DNA of 64,000 bases. Origin: Streptomyces luteogriseus. Its GTDB lineage: Bacteria; Actinomycetota; Actinomycetes; Streptomycetales; Streptomycetaceae. Location: positions 7,778,501 to 7,842,500 of the forward strand of contig NZ_JACHMS010000001.1 in the NCBI RefSeq assembly GCF_014205055.1, written 5' to 3'. Under the pieces are notes generated by a model. It saw nothing but the letters and a program-made list of their open reading frames with translations, was not told the origin of the DNA and did not search any database. This document shows, piece after piece, positions 34,507 to 42,269 of this stretch. Each line of letters begins with the position of its first letter. The stretch's first letter is position 1. Made by a program: the position numbers and the translations under genes.

Positions 34507-35486
34507 AGTCCCAGCTCCTTCAGCACCGAAACCACGCGCTTGTCCTCGGCGTCGAGGAACGCGCCGAACTTCTCCCCGGTGAGGAAGGCGTCGTCCCAGC
34601 CGTTCTGCCGCAGCGACGTGCGCCACTCCTGCGAGTCGTGGAGCTCCTCGATCAGCTTCACGAGCTTGTCGCGCTCCCCGTCGTTCAGGCCGGGCGGGGC
34701 GACGATGCCGCGCCAGTTGGTGAAGTTCACGTCGTAGCCCGCCTCCTTCAGCGTGGGCGCGTCCAGGCCCTCGACACGTTCCGGGCCGGTCACCGCGAGG
34801 AGGCGCAGCTCGCCCGCCTTGATCTGGTCCAGGTACTCGCCGACCCCGGAGACACCGAAGGCGACCTTGTTGCCGAGGATCGAGGCGAGCAGTTCGCCGC
34901 CGCCGTCGAAGGGGATGTAGTTGACCTGTTTCGGGGGGATCCCGGCGGCGCGGGCCATCAGCATCGGCGCGAGGTGGTCGGGTCCGCCGGGCGACGAGCC
35001 GCCGCCGACGGGGAGCTTGCCCGGGTTCTCCTTCCAGGCGCCGATCAGATCGTCGATCGTCTTGTACGGCGAGTCCTTCGCCACGACCACCACGTCCTGC
35101 TCCTCCGTGAGCCGGGCGATCGGCGTGGTGTCCCCGAGCGTCTTCGGCGCGTCGTTGGAGCGGACGGCGCCCACCACCCCGAGGCCCATGGACATGGCGA
35201 GCTTGCCGTTGCCGTGCTCGCTCACCAGCCGGCTCAGGCCCACGGTGCCGCCGGCGCCGGGCAGGTTGAACACCTCGATGTTGTGGGTGAGCCCGGCGTC
35301 CTCGGCGTTCTTCGCGGCCGTACGGGCCGTGATGTCGTAGCCGCCGCCCGGCGTGTTGGGGACCATGAAGCGCAGGCCCGGGATCTGTGTGCCGGTCTCG
35401 GAGCCGCTGCCGGTGGTCAGCAGCGGTGGTCCGACGAGCACGAGCACGGCGGCCCCGAGCAGGGCGAGGGGGGTGCGCAGGCGCAC
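34503..35486 (-). CDS. tctC: Tripartite tricarboxylate transporter substrate-binding protein TctC
   Basis: The product is 327 residues. I placed the start at the GTG at 35486 because AGGTGG lies 8 bases upstream and the residues beyond it (Pro/Arg-rich) do not look like protein. The N-terminal hydrophobic stretch (TPLALLGAAVLVLVGPPLL) is a signal anchor without lipobox. The Bug/TctC fold is clear: GLRFMVPNTPGGGYDITART, NLPGAGGTVGLSRLVSEHGN, VVAKDSPYKTIDDLIGAWKE, GGGSSPGGPDHLAPMLMA. It binds a carboxylate outside the cell for TctAB. No two-component regulator (TctDE) is adjacent. The 213 bp upstream hold the terminator of the oxidase gene and no clear promoter. Confidence 0.92.
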   Translation of the reverse strand: MRLRTPLALLGAAVLVLVGPPLLTTGSGSETGTQIPGLRFMVPNTPGGGYDITARTAAKNAEDAGLTHNIEVFNLPGAGGTVGLSRLVSEHGNGKLAMSMGLGVVGAVRSNDAPKTLGDTTPIARLTEEQDVVVVAKDSPYKTIDDLIGAWKENPGKLPVGGGSSPGGPDHLAPMLMARAAGIPPKQVNYIPFDGGGELLASILGNKVAFGVSGVGEYLDQIKAGELRLLAVTGPERVEGLDAPTLKEAGYDVNFTNWRGIVAPPGLNDGERDKLVKLIEELHDSQEWRTSLRQNGWDDAFLTGEKFGAFLDAEDKRVVSVLKELGL

Positions 35487-35658
35487 GAGTGCCACCACCT
35501 GTCGGTACGTCGATGCGGGTAGGTAAAGGCCCTGTGGGGGAGGGTGACGTGGGCCACATCGTGCACGGACTCCGCCGAACTGTCTGCCTTGCGGAACCAA
35601 CGGTGGTTGTGGTCTTTGCGGTCGCCGGAGGCGCCGACGGGTGTGAGCCGAACGCGCG

Positions 35659-35688
35659 GGGGCCCCGGCGCATGCGCGCCGGGGCCCC
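35659..35688. terminator. Strong terminator hairpin after the oxidase gene
   Basis: A perfect 13-bp GC-only stem (35659-35671 with 35676-35688) encloses the loop ATGC. It begins 11 bp beyond the stop of the minus-strand flavoenzyme gene. Confidence 0.8.
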
Positions 35689-35699
35689 TCGATCAACGG

Positions 35700-37712
35700 T
35701 CACCGATCGGTGTGGACCTCCAGGGCGGCCCGCACGGCCGACTCCAGGGCCCCCTCGATCCACGCCGGTTTGACGGACGTGTGGTCCCCTGCGAAGTGCA
35801 ACGGCCCCTCGCGCTCCGGGATGACGGGCAGCAGCTCGGTGTGCTGTCCGGGCAGCAGCACGGACGCCTCCCCGTAGGCGTAGGGGTCGCGCAGCCAGCT
35901 CTGGGTACGACCCGCGCCGGTGTAGAACACCTCGATGCGCCGGCCGTAGACCTGCTGGAGCCCGCACAGCGCGTACGGATACCTCGCCTCGTCGTCCAGG
36001 GAGTCCCAGCGCAGCGCGTCGTCGGCCCAGCTGTAGGACGCCAGGACCACGCCCCCCGCGCTGCCCGGGACCGGGTGGGACGGGTTGAACATGAAACGGT
36101 TGGCGTTGTCCGACACCGAGCCGCCGCCGACGACACCGGCCGCCTCCGGCTGGTCCCGGCCGATCGCGCGGTTCGCGGCGTAGTGAGTGCGTTGTGCCTG
36201 CGTGATGTGCCCGCCGGGCACGGAGGGGTGCGCGCCGAGCAGGCTGCCGTCCGCGGGGGCCTTGCCGGTGCGGTAGGCGTCGTACAGGCCCGGCTTCACG
36301 GCGTTCAGTTCACGCTTCCAGTCGTCCTCGTCGAACTCCCACCAGCGGCGGCTGAACTCGAGCAGCACCTTGGTCGCGCTGTCGTAGTGCAGCTCGCTGA
36401 CCGCGCGGCGCTTGCGGTAGGACAGCGGCGGGTCGATCTGCACATGGCGCAGCCCGGAGAACGGCACCGTGACCACGGCGACGTCGGCGGTGAACTGCTC
36501 GCGGACGACCGGGCCGTCGCGGCCCTCGGAGACGGTGTCCACCCACACGTGCGGGCCCTTGCCGCGCACGTGTGCTCCGTCCGGGGACGGCCGGTCGGGG
36601 TGGTGGTACTGGACGCGGGTCACCCGGCGGTCGAACCGCACCTCCTTGCGCACGCGTTCGAGCAGGGCGTCCGGCAGCACGGCCGTGCCGCCCTCCAGCT
36701 CGTAGAAGGGGGTGTCGGGGCTGATGAGGGAGGAGCCGATGAAGCTGTGGATGAAGGACAGGGGGAGGCGCGAGGTGAGGTTCTCCAGCGTGCCGATCAG
36801 GTCGACGGTCCGCTCGTCGAGACCGGCATGCTCGGTGAGGAAGCGGAACATCGACCAGTCGCCGAACCGCTTCACCACCCGCGCCCAGCCCCGCAGTCGC
36901 TCCGGCAGCGGTTTGTCGACCCGCTTGCCGTCCCGGCCGACGTGGCTGAACTCGTCGCGCACGGGGTCCAGCGCGGCACGCAGGATCGCCGCGGCGGGCG
37001 TGTCCCAGTGAGCCTTCGGGACGCCGAAGGACCGGTTCACGCGCCGGGGCGAGCGGGCGTAGTCGGCGCGCCGCTCGCGGATGCCGTTGACGTGGATCCA
37101 GGTCCGGGCGGCGGGACGTCCCTCCTCGTCGACGTCGACGTAGTGGAAGCGCCGCTTCTTCAGGTCGAACCGGTCGATGAGCTCCATCACCAACGGGTGG
37201 CTGCCGGGGATGCGCATCGCGCCCGCCTCGGCGTACTGGCCGGGATCGGCGAAGGGCTGCCCGGCGCCCTCGTGGCCGCCCTTGCGGAAGGTCTTGATGC
37301 GCCCGCCCGCCCGGTTGCCGTTGGCCTCCAGGACCGTCACCCGGTGCCCCGCCTCCTTGAGCAGCCAGGCGGCCACCAGTCCGGACGGGCCGGCGCCGAT
37401 CACGAGGACGTCCTTGGGGCCGGTCCGTCGCGCCGGCAGTCCGTCCTTCAGGACGCGCCGGTAGCGGGGGACGAGGGGGCGGTCGTCGGAGTCCAGGACG
37501 AGCAGGGCACGGGCGACGGCGAGGCACCGGTCGGAACCGGCGCCGCGACCGCCGTCGGGAGCGGCCGGGGCGAACGGCGCGGCCGACGCCGGAAGGGCCG
37601 TGGCGGTACCGCCGGTCAGGGCCGTGGCCACCGTGGCCGTGCCTGCCACGGCCGCGAACTCCCGCCGGGAGAAACCAGAGTCGGAGCGCACCACTGCGTG
37701 ATCATCTGTCAT
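35700..37712 (-). CDS. Tat-exported L-glutamate oxidase-like flavin amino-acid oxidase
   Basis: The product is 670 residues from the ATG at 37712. The N-terminus has a twin-arginine signal (FSRREFAAVAG, RR at 16-17) ending near ASA. The FAD-binding site is VLVIGAGPSGLVAAWLL (103-119), followed by LEANGNRAGGRIKTF and the AEAGAMRIP block. The sequence resembles Streptomyces L-glutamate oxidase along its length (TKVLLEFSRRWWEF, WKREL, GAGRTQSWLRDPYA). The three residues reported to hold substrate in that enzyme (R305, H312, W564) correspond to R315, H322 and W651 here. It should oxidise glutamate or a related amino acid to the keto acid, ammonia and H2O2 outside the cell. Substrate is predicted, not proven. 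Confidence 0.87.
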   Translation of the reverse strand: MTDDHAVVRSDSGFSRREFAAVAGTATVATALTGGTATALPASAAPFAPAAPDGGRGAGSDRCLAVARALLVLDSDDRPLVPRYRRVLKDGLPARRTGPKDVLVIGAGPSGLVAAWLLKEAGHRVTVLEANGNRAGGRIKTFRKGGHEGAGQPFADPGQYAEAGAMRIPGSHPLVMELIDRFDLKKRRFHYVDVDEEGRPAARTWIHVNGIRERRADYARSPRRVNRSFGVPKAHWDTPAAAILRAALDPVRDEFSHVGRDGKRVDKPLPERLRGWARVVKRFGDWSMFRFLTEHAGLDERTVDLIGTLENLTSRLPLSFIHSFIGSSLISPDTPFYELEGGTAVLPDALLERVRKEVRFDRRVTRVQYHHPDRPSPDGAHVRGKGPHVWVDTVSEGRDGPVVREQFTADVAVVTVPFSGLRHVQIDPPLSYRKRRAVSELHYDSATKVLLEFSRRWWEFDEDDWKRELNAVKPGLYDAYRTGKAPADGSLLGAHPSVPGGHITQAQRTHYAANRAIGRDQPEAAGVVGGGSVSDNANRFMFNPSHPVPGSAGGVVLASYSWADDALRWDSLDDEARYPYALCGLQQVYGRRIEVFYTGAGRTQSWLRDPYAYGEASVLLPGQHTELLPVIPEREGPLHFAGDHTSVKPAWIEGALESAVRAALEVHTDR

Positions 37713-37763
37713 GGCGATCTTTGTAACGGTGGCCGTGACGGGGCGTCGCCGTTCGCCAGGGCG

Positions 37764-37791
37764 TTGCCCCTAAGGAGCGAATCAGGGGCAA
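37764..37791. promoter_or_regulatory. Inverted repeat upstream of the amino-acid oxidase gene
   Basis: TTGCCCCT (37764-37771) and AGGGGCAA (37784-37791) are exact inverted copies with 12 bp between. The element lies 52-79 bp before the oxidase start codon, in the promoter region. It may be an operator; the regulator is unknown. Confidence 0.45.
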
Positions 37792-38000
37792 AACCCTCAC
37801 GTCACGGTGGATCCGCCTCCTCGGAGTGCCCGCCCGACCCGAAGGAATGAACGCGCGGCGAACCTCGTCCGCCGCCGCGAACGGGCCTTCACACTGCGAC
37901 TGCGTATCCACAACCGTGCTCTCCGGCCGTTCCGCCCGGCGTGCCGCGCCACGCGGCGCCGGCCGGCCGCACGAGAGCCCGGGGCGACGGAGGGGGAAGG

Positions 38001-39896
38001 GTGGCGCAGCGGAGCACCGCGTGGGGTGACCGGGTCCGTTACTGGTTCGACAGCACGCTGGCCCGCGGTGCCTCCGCCCTGGTCGGCTGGATGGCGCTGC
38101 TGTGTCTGGCCGTCGTCGTCCCGGCCAGTGCGCTGGTGGTGTGGACCGACCCGCACGCGCCCGAGTCCCTGCCGGACCGGCTGGCACAGGTGTGGCGCCT
38201 CACGGGGGAGACCCTGCGGTTGGGCGGGGCGACCGGCACGCCGCTGCGCGTGACGATGTCGGTGCTGCTCGCCCTGGTCGCCCTGCTGTACGTCTCGACG
38301 CTGGTCGGCCTGATCACGACGGCGCTCACGGAGCGACTCACCGCGTTGCGGCGCGGCCGCTCCACCGTGCTCGAACAGGGACACGTGGTGGTCCTGGGCT
38401 GGTCGGAGCAGGTCTTCACGGTCGTCGGCGAGCTGGTGGCCGCCAACGCCAACCAGCGGCGCGCGGCCGTGGCGGTGCTGGCCGACCGGGACAAGACCGC
38501 CATGGAGGAGGCCCTGAGCACCAAGGTGGGTCCCATGGGCCGTACGCGGCTGATCTGCCGCAGCGGCCCCACCACCGACCCGTCGGTGCTCACCTTGACC
38601 AGCCCGGCGACCGCCGGAGTCGTGCTGGTCCTGCCACGCGACGAGCCCGACGCCGATGCCGAGGTGGTCAAGACGCTGCTGGCGCTGCGGGCGGCCCTGC
38701 CCGGGGAGGGCCGCCCTCCCGTCGTCGCCGCCGTCCGGGACGACCGCTACCGTCTGGCGGCGTCTCTCGCCGCCGGACCCGGCGGCATCGTCCTGGAGAG
38801 CGACACCGTCACCGCCCGGCTGATCGTCCAGGCCGCCCGCCGCCCCGGCCTCTCCCTCGTCCACCAGGAGCTCCTCGACTTCGCCGGCGACGAGTTCTAT
38901 CTGGTCGCCGAACCGGCCCTGACCGGAAGGCCGTTCGGTGACGCGCTGCTGTCCTACCCGACGTCGAGCGTCGTCGGGATCGTACGCGGCGGCACCCCTG
39001 TGCTGAACCCGCCACCGCACACGCCTCTCGTCGAGGACGATCTGCTCGTCGTCATCTCCCGGGACGACGACACGGTCTGGCCGGCCGACTGCGCGGACTC
39101 GGTCGAGAAGGCGGCGATGGCGTCCGGCCCCGCGACGCCCGCGCGGCCGGAACGGGTCCTGCTGCTGGGCTGGAACCGCCGGGCGCCGCTCATGGTCGAC
39201 CAGCTGCGCCGCCGCGCCCGGCCGGGATCGGCCGTCGACGTGGTCGCGGACGGCGGCGAGGCGACGGTCCGGCAGGTGAGCGAGGCCGGGGCGCACCACG
39301 GCACGGATCTGCCCCTGACCCTGCACCGCGGTGACGTCACCCGTCCGGAGACCCTGCAAGGTCTGGACGTGCACTCCTATGACAGCGTGATCGTGCTCGG
39401 CCAGGACCCCGCTCCGGGGCAGCCGCCGGACGAGCCCGACAACCGCACGCTCGTCACGCTCCTGCTGCTGCGCCGGCTGGAGGAAGCCTCCGGGCGCGAA
39501 CTCCCCGTCGTCACCGAACTGGTCGACGACCGCAACCGGGCACTGGCCCCGCTGGGCCCCGGAGCCGACGTGATCATCAGTGGCAAGCTCATCGGCCTGC
39601 TCATGGCGCAGATCTCCCAGAACCGGCACCTTGCGGCGGTGTTCGAGGAACTGTTCTCCGCCGACGGCACCGGCATCCGCCTGCGGCCGGCCGGCGACTA
39701 CGTGCTGCCCGGGTGTGAGACGACCTTCGCCACCGTCGTGGCCGCGGCACGTCAGCGCGGCGAATGCGCCATCGGCTACCGGAGCCACGACGACGCGTCG
39801 ACGAGTCCGGACTACGGCGTGCGGATCAATCCGCCCAAGACCGGGCGACGCCGCTGGACGACCGGGGACGAGGTGATCGTCGTCGGTGAGGACTGA
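38001..39896 (+). CDS. Castor/Pollux-like RCK-containing ion channel
   Basis: The product is 631 residues from the GTG at 38001 (GGAGGGGGAAGG upstream). Two membrane segments (about 23-46, LVGWMALLCLAVVVPASALVV, and about 84-106, TMSVLLALVALLYVSTLVGL) flank a short loop. They are followed by two RCK/TrkA-N-like Rossmann domains, starting HVVVLGWSEQVFTVVGELVA and RVLLLGWNRRAPLMVDQLRR. The HVVVLGWSE and LLLGWN motifs and DNRTLVTLLLLRRL fit the bacterial Castor/Pollux group, which conduct cations under ligand control. The loop between the helices (ETLRLGGATG) lacks a TVGYG-type filter, as in this group. It stands alone, divergent from the oxidase gene. Confidence 0.85.
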   Translation: MAQRSTAWGDRVRYWFDSTLARGASALVGWMALLCLAVVVPASALVVWTDPHAPESLPDRLAQVWRLTGETLRLGGATGTPLRVTMSVLLALVALLYVSTLVGLITTALTERLTALRRGRSTVLEQGHVVVLGWSEQVFTVVGELVAANANQRRAAVAVLADRDKTAMEEALSTKVGPMGRTRLICRSGPTTDPSVLTLTSPATAGVVLVLPRDEPDADAEVVKTLLALRAALPGEGRPPVVAAVRDDRYRLAASLAAGPGGIVLESDTVTARLIVQAARRPGLSLVHQELLDFAGDEFYLVAEPALTGRPFGDALLSYPTSSVVGIVRGGTPVLNPPPHTPLVEDDLLVVISRDDDTVWPADCADSVEKAAMASGPATPARPERVLLLGWNRRAPLMVDQLRRRARPGSAVDVVADGGEATVRQVSEAGAHHGTDLPLTLHRGDVTRPETLQGLDVHSYDSVIVLGQDPAPGQPPDEPDNRTLVTLLLLRRLEEASGRELPVVTELVDDRNRALAPLGPGADVIISGKLIGLLMAQISQNRHLAAVFEELFSADGTGIRLRPAGDYVLPGCETTFATVVAAARQRGECAIGYRSHDDASTSPDYGVRINPPKTGRRRWTTGDEVIVVGED

Positions 39897-40019
39897 GGCA
39901 TTGGCGCCGCCGCCCGGCAAAAGGGATTCACGTGCCCCTGGCCTGGTGAAGAAAACATGGAGATTCGGCTGTGTGTTCGCCGGAACGCGGGGCACCAGAG
40001 GGAGCGGAGGTTGATAACT

Positions 40020-40190
40020 ATGGTTCCCCTGCTTCTCGTCCTGCTGCTGGCCCTGGTCCTGTTCGGTGCGGGTTTCGCGCTGAAGGCCCTGTGGTGGATC
40101 GCGGTGATCGTGCTGGTCCTGTGGCTGCTCGGCTTCGTGCTGCGCAGCGCGGACAGTGGTGGCCGTAGGGGCCGCTGGTATCGCTGGTAG
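40020..40190 (+). CDS. Small hydrophobic membrane protein
   Basis: The product is 56 residues from the ATG at 40020, with GGAGCGGAGG about 11 bases upstream. It is almost entirely hydrophobic: two adjoining segments (MVPLLLVLLLALVLFGAGFA and WWIAVIVLVLWLLGFVL) and the tail GGRRGRWYRW. I know such short proteins as conserved Streptomyces genes, usually named only as hydrophobic protein. A longer in-frame reading from 39957 has no good ribosome-binding site. The hemerythrin gene follows after 89 bp in the same direction. Function unknown; a stress role would be a guess. Confidence 0.8.
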   Translation: MVPLLLVLLLALVLFGAGFALKALWWIAVIVLVLWLLGFVLRSADSGGRRGRWYRW

Positions 40191-40279
40191 ACCGGCGGAC
40201 GCACTGCGGCGAGCAAAGAATCAGGAATGGGGTAAATGAAGGTGACCCGATTCTCTCCTGGGAAAGGCGTTCCATTTCC

Positions 40280-40771
40280 ATGGCCGACACAAAAGACGTC
40301 GTAGAACTCATTCTTCAGGACCACCGGCGCATGGAAGAGCTCTTCCGTCGCATGCGGAGCGTCGAGGACGACCGGGCGGGTGCGCTGCGGGAGTTCGCCG
40401 GCCTGCTGATCGCGCACGCGCAGGCCGAGGAGGCCGAGGTCTACCCGGCGCTCAAGCGGTACAAGAACATCGACGACGAAGAGGTCGAGCACGGCGAGCA
40501 CGAGCACGACGAGGGCAACGAGGCCCTCCTGGCGCTCCTCGAGGTCGAGGAGGTCGGCTCCGACGAGTGGGACTCGAAGCTCGAGGAGTTGGTGGAGGCC
40601 GTCACCCACCACGCCGACGAGGAGGAGCGCACCATCCTCAACGGCGCCCGGGAGAACGTGGCGATGGAGCGACGTGAGGAGCTCGGCCTGGCGTTCGTGC
40701 GGGAGCGTGAGCGTCAGCTGAAGGCCGGGTGCGGTTCCGTGGAGAACGTACGCAAGATCGTCGAGTCCTGA
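40280..40771 (+). CDS. Hemerythrin HHE-domain protein
   Basis: The product is 163 residues. The four-helix HHE fold is shown by H15 (LQDHRRMEELF), H46 and E50 (IAHAQAEEAEVYP), H71-H76 (EHGEHEHDEGNEAL) and H110/H111 with E115 (VTHHADEEERTIL). These would bind a di-iron centre that senses or carries O2, NO or peroxide. The protein is soluble and acidic. It follows the small hydrophobic protein gene and is closed by a strong terminator at 40784-40823. In actinomycetes such genes often belong to osmotic or oxidative stress regulons; no such promoter could be confirmed here. Confidence 0.92.
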   Translation: MADTKDVVELILQDHRRMEELFRRMRSVEDDRAGALREFAGLLIAHAQAEEAEVYPALKRYKNIDDEEVEHGEHEHDEGNEALLALLEVEEVGSDEWDSKLEELVEAVTHHADEEERTILNGARENVAMERREELGLAFVRERERQLKAGCGSVENVRKIVES

Positions 40772-40783
40772 CTCGGCCGGGCC

Positions 40784-40823
40784 GGCCCTGGGGGCACCGC
40801 CTTCGAGCGGTGCCCCCAGGGCC
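40784..40823. terminator. Bidirectional terminator between hemerythrin and DUF4436 genes
   Basis: A perfect 17-bp stem (GGCCCTGGGGGCACCGC with its exact complement) encloses loop CTTCGA. It lies between two convergent genes and can stop both. Confidence 0.88.
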
Positions 40824-40858
40824 GTTCGCCGTCCCGGGCGCGCATCGGACGACGGACC

Positions 40859-41746
40859 TCAGGCGAGTTGTGTGTCGGCCGCGCGCAAGGCGGTGCGGAT
40901 GCCGAAGGTGACCACGACGATCAGGCACAGGGCGATGACGGCCTCGGCCCAGAAAAAGGCGAACCAGTCCATCACGCAGCCGATCGGGGGAGTGCCGGGG
41001 GCGGTGTTGCGGAACGCCGCGAGAGCGAACAGCGTCGCGGCCATCCAGGCGAGGGCGGGCCAGACCAGGCCCTGTCGGCGGGTCGTCAGGTACCAGGCCC
41101 CGAGGAGCACCGACGACGCCAGCGCCCACATCGCGACCATCATGAAGACCGCGAAGGCGAGCAGGCTGCCCGACCGGGACAGCTTCAGCGCCACGACGGC
41201 CTCCTGGTCGGAGGGCGGGGGTGTCACCGAGACGGAGAAGAGCGGGTCGGCGTTGGAGAAGAGCATCCGCACCGGCACCGGCTTGCCACCCAGCACGGCC
41301 CGGAACTCGACGTCGGTGTCATAGGTGTCGAACGGGTAGTCGCTGATCGACCCACCCGCCATCGCGACCCGCAGGTCCTTGGGCGCGAGCCGCTCGTGCG
41401 CCTCGAACTCCAGGTCGCTGAGGGTCGCGACGGACGTCTGGAGGCTGAGATCGGCCACCGGCGCGGCCCCTCCCTCCTCGCCGAGGGCCCCGCGCGGACC
41501 GACCCGGACGCGCAGGACGAGCTCCCCGGCCGCGGCGTCGACGCTCTGGACGGCGGCCTCCACGTCCACCCGGTCGGCGGCTCGGGATCCGGCCGTGTGC
41601 ACCGTGTCCTTCGCCTGCCGCTCGGTGTACTGCAGCCACGACCCGACGGACACCGCCACCAGGATCAGGACCGCGAGGGGAACCAGCACCAGCAGGATCG
41701 ACGGCCCGGAACGGCGTGGGCGGGGAGAGTGCGGGGGCGGCGCCAT
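40859..41746 (-). CDS. DUF4436 membrane protein
   Basis: The product is 295 residues from the ATG at 41746, with GGAG 6 bases upstream. One membrane helix near the N-terminus (about 15-35, ILLVLVPLAVLILVAVSVGS) precedes an extracytoplasmic beta-rich domain (about 50-190, with the DUF4436 block ISDYPFDTYDTDVEFRAVLG). Three to four helices follow to the end (LLAFAVFMMVAMWALASSVL, GLVWPALAWMAATLFALAAF, FWAEAVIALCLIVVVTFGI). The family is frequent in actinomycetes and has no known function. It converges on the hemerythrin gene across a shared terminator. Confidence 0.88.
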   Translation of the reverse strand: MAPPPHSPRPRRSGPSILLVLVPLAVLILVAVSVGSWLQYTERQAKDTVHTAGSRAADRVDVEAAVQSVDAAAGELVLRVRVGPRGALGEEGGAAPVADLSLQTSVATLSDLEFEAHERLAPKDLRVAMAGGSISDYPFDTYDTDVEFRAVLGGKPVPVRMLFSNADPLFSVSVTPPPSDQEAVVALKLSRSGSLLAFAVFMMVAMWALASSVLLGAWYLTTRRQGLVWPALAWMAATLFALAAFRNTAPGTPPIGCVMDWFAFFWAEAVIALCLIVVVTFGIRTALRAADTQLA

Positions 41747-42181
41747 GGTGACTCCGATGAGGTGGGCGGGGCGCCGGGCTCGTCCCGCCCGGCGTCGGGA
41801 GCGGGCCCTTCGTCCACGCGGTCCGTGAGGGGCATGGCGGTCCACCTGCCGGTGGGGCGGAACCGGGGAGTCACCGTCCGATCACAGGCAGACACTGTAG
41901 GTGCTGCGTGGCGTGACTTCACGGAGGCGGCGGCTCGAGCGCCGTGCCGCTCCATGCGCGCCGTCGGCCGATGTCCCGTACCGGCAGGCGCCCCGTCGCG
42001 AGGTACGCGGCGACCGGCGTTCAGCAGCCGTCGGCCGGAAGGATCGGCCGGGTTCGTGAGGCAGCCGGCCCCAGCGGAGAGGCGGGAGAACGCCGTTTCC
42101 ATGGCGGGGGCAACAACCCGAATCTCCGTCCCAAGCTGGGACAATGCTCGGGCAGACCTTGTGCAGGTCGCTGCAGGGGGG
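41747..42181. other. Intergenic stretch upstream of the dehydrogenase operon
   Basis: About 435 bp without a convincing gene; frames on both strands lack ribosome-binding sites and domains. It contains GTCCCAAGCTGGGAC (42128-42142), a 6-bp dyad around AGC, about 40 bp upstream of the -35 box of the operon promoter. This may be an additional regulatory site. Confidence 0.4.
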
Positions 42182-42210
42182 TTGTCCAGACATTCTCTCG
42201 CGCCTAGGGT
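42182..42210 (+). promoter_or_regulatory. Sigma-70-like promoter of the Gfo/Idh-PmoA-ABC operon
   Basis: TTGTCC (42182-42187) and TAGGGT (42205-42210) with a 17-bp spacer form a typical Streptomyces housekeeping promoter. A LacI-type operator begins 10 bp downstream of the -10 box. Confidence 0.6.
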
Positions 42211-42220
42211 CCCTTCCGAG

Positions 42221-42235
42221 TGCAAGCGCTTTCCA
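42221..42235. promoter_or_regulatory. LacI-type operator downstream of the operon promoter
   Basis: TGCAAGCGCTTTCCA has the AAGCGCTT core typical of LacI/GalR operators and covers the expected transcription start region. No LacI gene is next to the operon, so the repressor must act from elsewhere. Confidence 0.65.
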
Positions 42236-42269
42236 AGCGTGTGTCCGCCGGCTGTCCGAGGAGCGCCGC

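Noticed and set aside
37797..39995. Minus-strand open frame antisense to the Castor/Pollux-like gene
   Set aside because: Low-complexity Gly/Arg/Gln-rich translation. The opposite strand encodes a clear protein.
41665..42225. Minus-strand frame in the gap before the dehydrogenase operon
   Set aside because: It covers the operon promoter and operator and has no domain.
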